In this document: positions 4,345-6,281 of the stretch, one piece after another | Layout of the letters: every line of letters starts with the position of its first letter | Position numbering within the stretch: the stretch's first letter is position 1 | Assembly: GCA_030603375.1 (NCBI GenBank) | Contig: JAUVXY010000084.1 | Span: forward strand, 1 to 6,281 | DNA: 6,281 nucleotides | Direction: 5' to 3' | Source: Actinomycetes bacterium | Lineage (GTDB): Bacteria > Actinomycetota > Humimicrobiia > Humimicrobiales > Humimicrobiaceae | Position numbers and translations under genes: made by a program | Notes under the pieces: generated by a model | What the model saw: the letters and a program-made list of their open reading frames with translations, nothing else | Database searches by the model: none | What the model was told of the DNA's origin: nothing

Positions 4345-6051
4345 TTGATTATTAATAATTTAAAAAAGAGATTAGAAAAAAATATAAATGAATTATTGAA
4401 GGCTAAATACTTTTCTATAGATGATAATGACATGGCAAAAGTTTTAAATAATTTTAATATATCTGAACCTAAGAATAAAGATTTTGGCGATCTTTCAACA
4501 AATGTCTCCATGGTCCTGGCCCCTGTGCTGAGAGAAAATCCGCTGGTGATTGCCCGGACAATAAAAGAAGATATAATCTCAAATTGGGATGAAGTTGATA
4601 GCATAACTATTGAAAAACCCGGTTTTATAAATTTTAATTTCAAAGACAGTTTTATCAGGGAAGAGCTTAAAAAGATAATTACTGAAAAAGAATGCTTTGG
4701 TTTTAATAAAAGCGGGCAGGGAACACGGATTCAGTTGGAATATGTCAGTTCAAATCCTACAGGCAGTCTTCATATTGGGCATGGAAGATGGGGTGTGCTT
4801 GGAGATAGTCTTGCAAATATTTATTCTGCTAACGGGTATAATGTCTTTAGGGAATATTATGTAAATGATTATGGAGCACAGATAAAGAATTTTGCTAATT
4901 GTGTAAAATGCCTTTACCTCAGACATTTTAACATAGAGATTCCCTATCCAGAGGATGGCTATCCAGAAGCATCAGTATCCATTGTGGTTGGAAAAATAAT
5001 TGACAAGCATGATGACAAATTCATTTTACATGGAAACGAAAATAATATCGTAGATGCGGCAGCTCTTGAGGAGGAAGCTGTTAAACTGATGGTTTCTCAT
5101 ATCATGGACACTCTTTCTTCTATTGGCGTAGTGTTTGACAGGTGGTTCTACGAGAAAGATTTGTATAAAGATTCTAATTTTGAAAAGGTAATAGGCAAGC
5201 TAAGAGATAAAAATGTTATTTATGAAAAAGATGGGGCTCTGTGGTTTAAATCTTCAGAATTTGGCGATGATAAAGATAGGGTGGTTGTTAGGAGTGATGG
5301 GAACCCAACTTATTTTGCATCAGATATATTGTATCTGATAAATAAAATTGAAAGAGGCTTTGGCACATTGATTTATATACTCGGGGCCGACCACCACGGC
5401 TATGTTAAGAGACTGAAAGCAGTTGGCAAGGCATTGGGAATAGATGAAGGCAGGATTGCTGTAGTTATTGGCCAGCTCGTAAGAATAATCAAAAGTGGAA
5501 AAGTTCTTAAAATGTCCAGGAGAAAGGGAAAAGTTTACACTTTAAGGGACTTAATTTTAGAAGTTGGAAAAGATTCAGTTAGATATTTCTTTTGTATGAA
5601 TTCTTTTGATACCCCAATGGATTTTGACATTGATTTAGCGAAGAAAAGATCAAATCAAAATCCAGTATATTATGTACAGTATACGCATGCGCGTATTGAA
5701 AGCATTATTAGAAAGATAAAAAGCAGCACCGATACGGATATAGACAATTTTAACCTGGATGAAATAAATATTTCAGAGATGGAATTTAAAACTAAAACCG
5801 AAAGGGATCTTGCGAAGGCAATGATTATGTACCCTGATGTAATTTACAATAGCTGTAAAAATAATTCACCTTATTTTGTAACTCAATACCTGTACAAACT
5901 GGCATCTGAGTTCCATTATTTTTACAATCATTATAGAATTATTACGAAAAATAAAGTAAATTTAAACAGGCTTGCGCTGCTGCTGTTGATTAAAATAGTT
6001 CTTAAAAATGCACTGAAGATGTTGAATATAAGCGCCCCTGAGAAAATGTGA
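4345..6051 (+). CDS. argS: Arginyl-tRNA synthetase
   Basis: This class I synthetase charges tRNA-Arg with arginine in the cytosol. At 568 residues it is of normal length. The N-terminal tRNA-binding domain (about 1-110) contains FGDLSTNVSM (47-56). The catalytic core begins with LEYVSSNPTG (131-140) and the HIGH motif at 143-146, followed by REYYVNDYGAQI (169-180). Further on are LGADHHGYVKRLKAVG (346-361) and the KMSKS-type loop KMSRRKG (389-395), where the common KMSKR is KMSRR. The anticodon-binding DALR domain starts around QNPVYYVQYTHARI (438-451) and ends in the very typical LKMLNISAPEKM (557-568). The start is TTG 4345: an in-frame TAA at 4336-4338 closes the frame upstream and no later ATG keeps the N-terminal domain. 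AAGGG (4330-4334) lies 10 nt before it. lysA follows after 29 nt. The argS-lysA pairing is common in Actinobacteria. Confidence 0.97.
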   Translation: MIINNLKKRLEKNINELLKAKYFSIDDNDMAKVLNNFNISEPKNKDFGDLSTNVSMVLAPVLRENPLVIARTIKEDIISNWDEVDSITIEKPGFINFNFKDSFIREELKKIITEKECFGFNKSGQGTRIQLEYVSSNPTGSLHIGHGRWGVLGDSLANIYSANGYNVFREYYVNDYGAQIKNFANCVKCLYLRHFNIEIPYPEDGYPEASVSIVVGKIIDKHDDKFILHGNENNIVDAAALEEEAVKLMVSHIMDTLSSIGVVFDRWFYEKDLYKDSNFEKVIGKLRDKNVIYEKDGALWFKSSEFGDDKDRVVVRSDGNPTYFASDILYLINKIERGFGTLIYILGADHHGYVKRLKAVGKALGIDEGRIAVVIGQLVRIIKSGKVLKMSRRKGKVYTLRDLILEVGKDSVRYFFCMNSFDTPMDFDIDLAKKRSNQNPVYYVQYTHARIESIIRKIKSSTDTDIDNFNLDEINISEMEFKTKTERDLAKAMIMYPDVIYNSCKNNSPYFVTQYLYKLASEFHYFYNHYRIITKNKVNLNRLALLLLIKIVLKNALKMLNISAPEKM

Positions 6052-6066
6052 TGAGAAATGGATAAA

Positions 6067-6072
6067 AGGAGG
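6067..6072 (+). promoter_or_regulatory. Ribosome binding site that sets the lysA TTG start
   Basis: AGGAGG, within AAAAGGAGGAG, is the best Shine-Dalgarno match of the cluster. It is 8 nt from TTG 6081 and 14 nt from the in-frame ATG 6087, so TTG is the favoured start. Confidence 0.65.
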
Positions 6073-6080
6073 AGAAGAAA

Positions 6081-6281
6081 TTGAATATGTTAATGCCAAT
6101 AACCAGCAAAGTGAATGGCAAAGGGCATCTGGTTATAGGCGGATGCGATACAGTGGAGCTGCAGCAAAAATATGGGACCCCGCTGTATGTAATAGATATT
6201 GCAACTATTAAAAAGCAGTGCCGCAGCTACAGGAAAAGCTTTAACTTTACAGATTTGGAAGCTGAAGTAATATATGCCTCA
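6081..6281 (+). CDS. lysA: Diaminopimelate decarboxylase, N-terminal part (cut by window end)
   Basis: LysA is a PLP enzyme of the alanine-racemase fold that decarboxylates meso-diaminopimelate to L-lysine, the last step of lysine synthesis; meso-diaminopimelate is also a peptidoglycan precursor. Sixty-seven codons are visible. After a short leader (NMLMPITSKVNGKGHLVIGG) comes the family block QKYGTPLYVIDIATIKKQCR, then a YRKSF segment and EVIYAS at the window edge. In this family EVIYAS is directly followed by the PLP-binding lysine (YASKA), which would be the next codon outside the window. The start is TTG 6081, chosen for AGGAGG 8 nt upstream; ATG 6087 is an alternative. It lies 29 nt after argS and is probably in the same transcript. 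Actinobacteria often continue with hom, thrC and thrB, which would confirm the assignment and exclude a related PLP decarboxylase. Confidence 0.9.
   Translation, partial: MNMLMPITSKVNGKGHLVIGGCDTVELQQKYGTPLYVIDIATIKKQCRSYRKSFNFTDLEAEVIYAS

Noticed and set aside
4335..4643. Minus-strand open frame over the start of argS
   Set aside because: Antisense shadow; no ribosome binding site and no recognisable content.

Overview
The window is AT-rich bacterial DNA. It holds an informational gene cluster in its right two thirds and a gene-poor, repeat-bearing accessory stretch on the left. All recognisable genes are on the + strand. The closest fit is a deep-branching, low-GC member of the Actinobacteria. 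The argS-lysA junction and the tmk-holB-tRNA-Thr order are familiar from that phylum, and the HolB C-terminal region (basic linker, then a helix ending in a short W..DVLVVKFG-type segment) resembles actinobacterial delta-prime subunits. RicT beside holB is also seen in Firmicutes (yaaT), so the phylum call is an inference.

Layout. Bases 1-63 are the last 20 codons of an unidentified protein entering from the left. Bases 64-551 contain no credible gene but several hairpins: a possible terminator just after that stop, a 10-bp inverted repeat, and a strong 11-bp hairpin with a T-rich tail at 272-298. One copy of a 37-bp repeat also lies here. A promoter-like TTGACA overlapped by an operator-like inverted repeat, and then a leader hairpin, precede a good ribosome binding site. 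They lead into 552-1073, a small secreted protein of unknown function with a DxDGDG calcium-loop-like motif. A hairpin terminator follows. Bases 1155-1637 are again gene-free and hold the second 37-bp repeat copy and a degenerate third one.

The cluster then runs tmk (dTMP kinase), holB (clamp-loader delta-prime), ricT (PSP1-domain protein), tRNA-Thr(CGT), argS (arginyl-tRNA synthetase) and the start of lysA (diaminopimelate decarboxylase). Gaps are 4 to 43 nt with no terminator seen between genes, so it looks like one transcription unit with the tRNA embedded in it. It joins dNTP supply and replication (tmk, holB), RNA maturation (ricT), translation (tRNA-Thr, argS) and lysine/peptidoglycan precursor synthesis (lysA). 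Two genes, argS and lysA, appear to start with TTG, and tmk may as well.

No clearly new biological system is demonstrable here. The best candidate for follow-up is the solitary secreted-protein gene. By hand count it is about 45% GC over 601-1020, against about 35% in four 60-base samples of argS. It is bracketed by direct copies of the 37-bp repeat.
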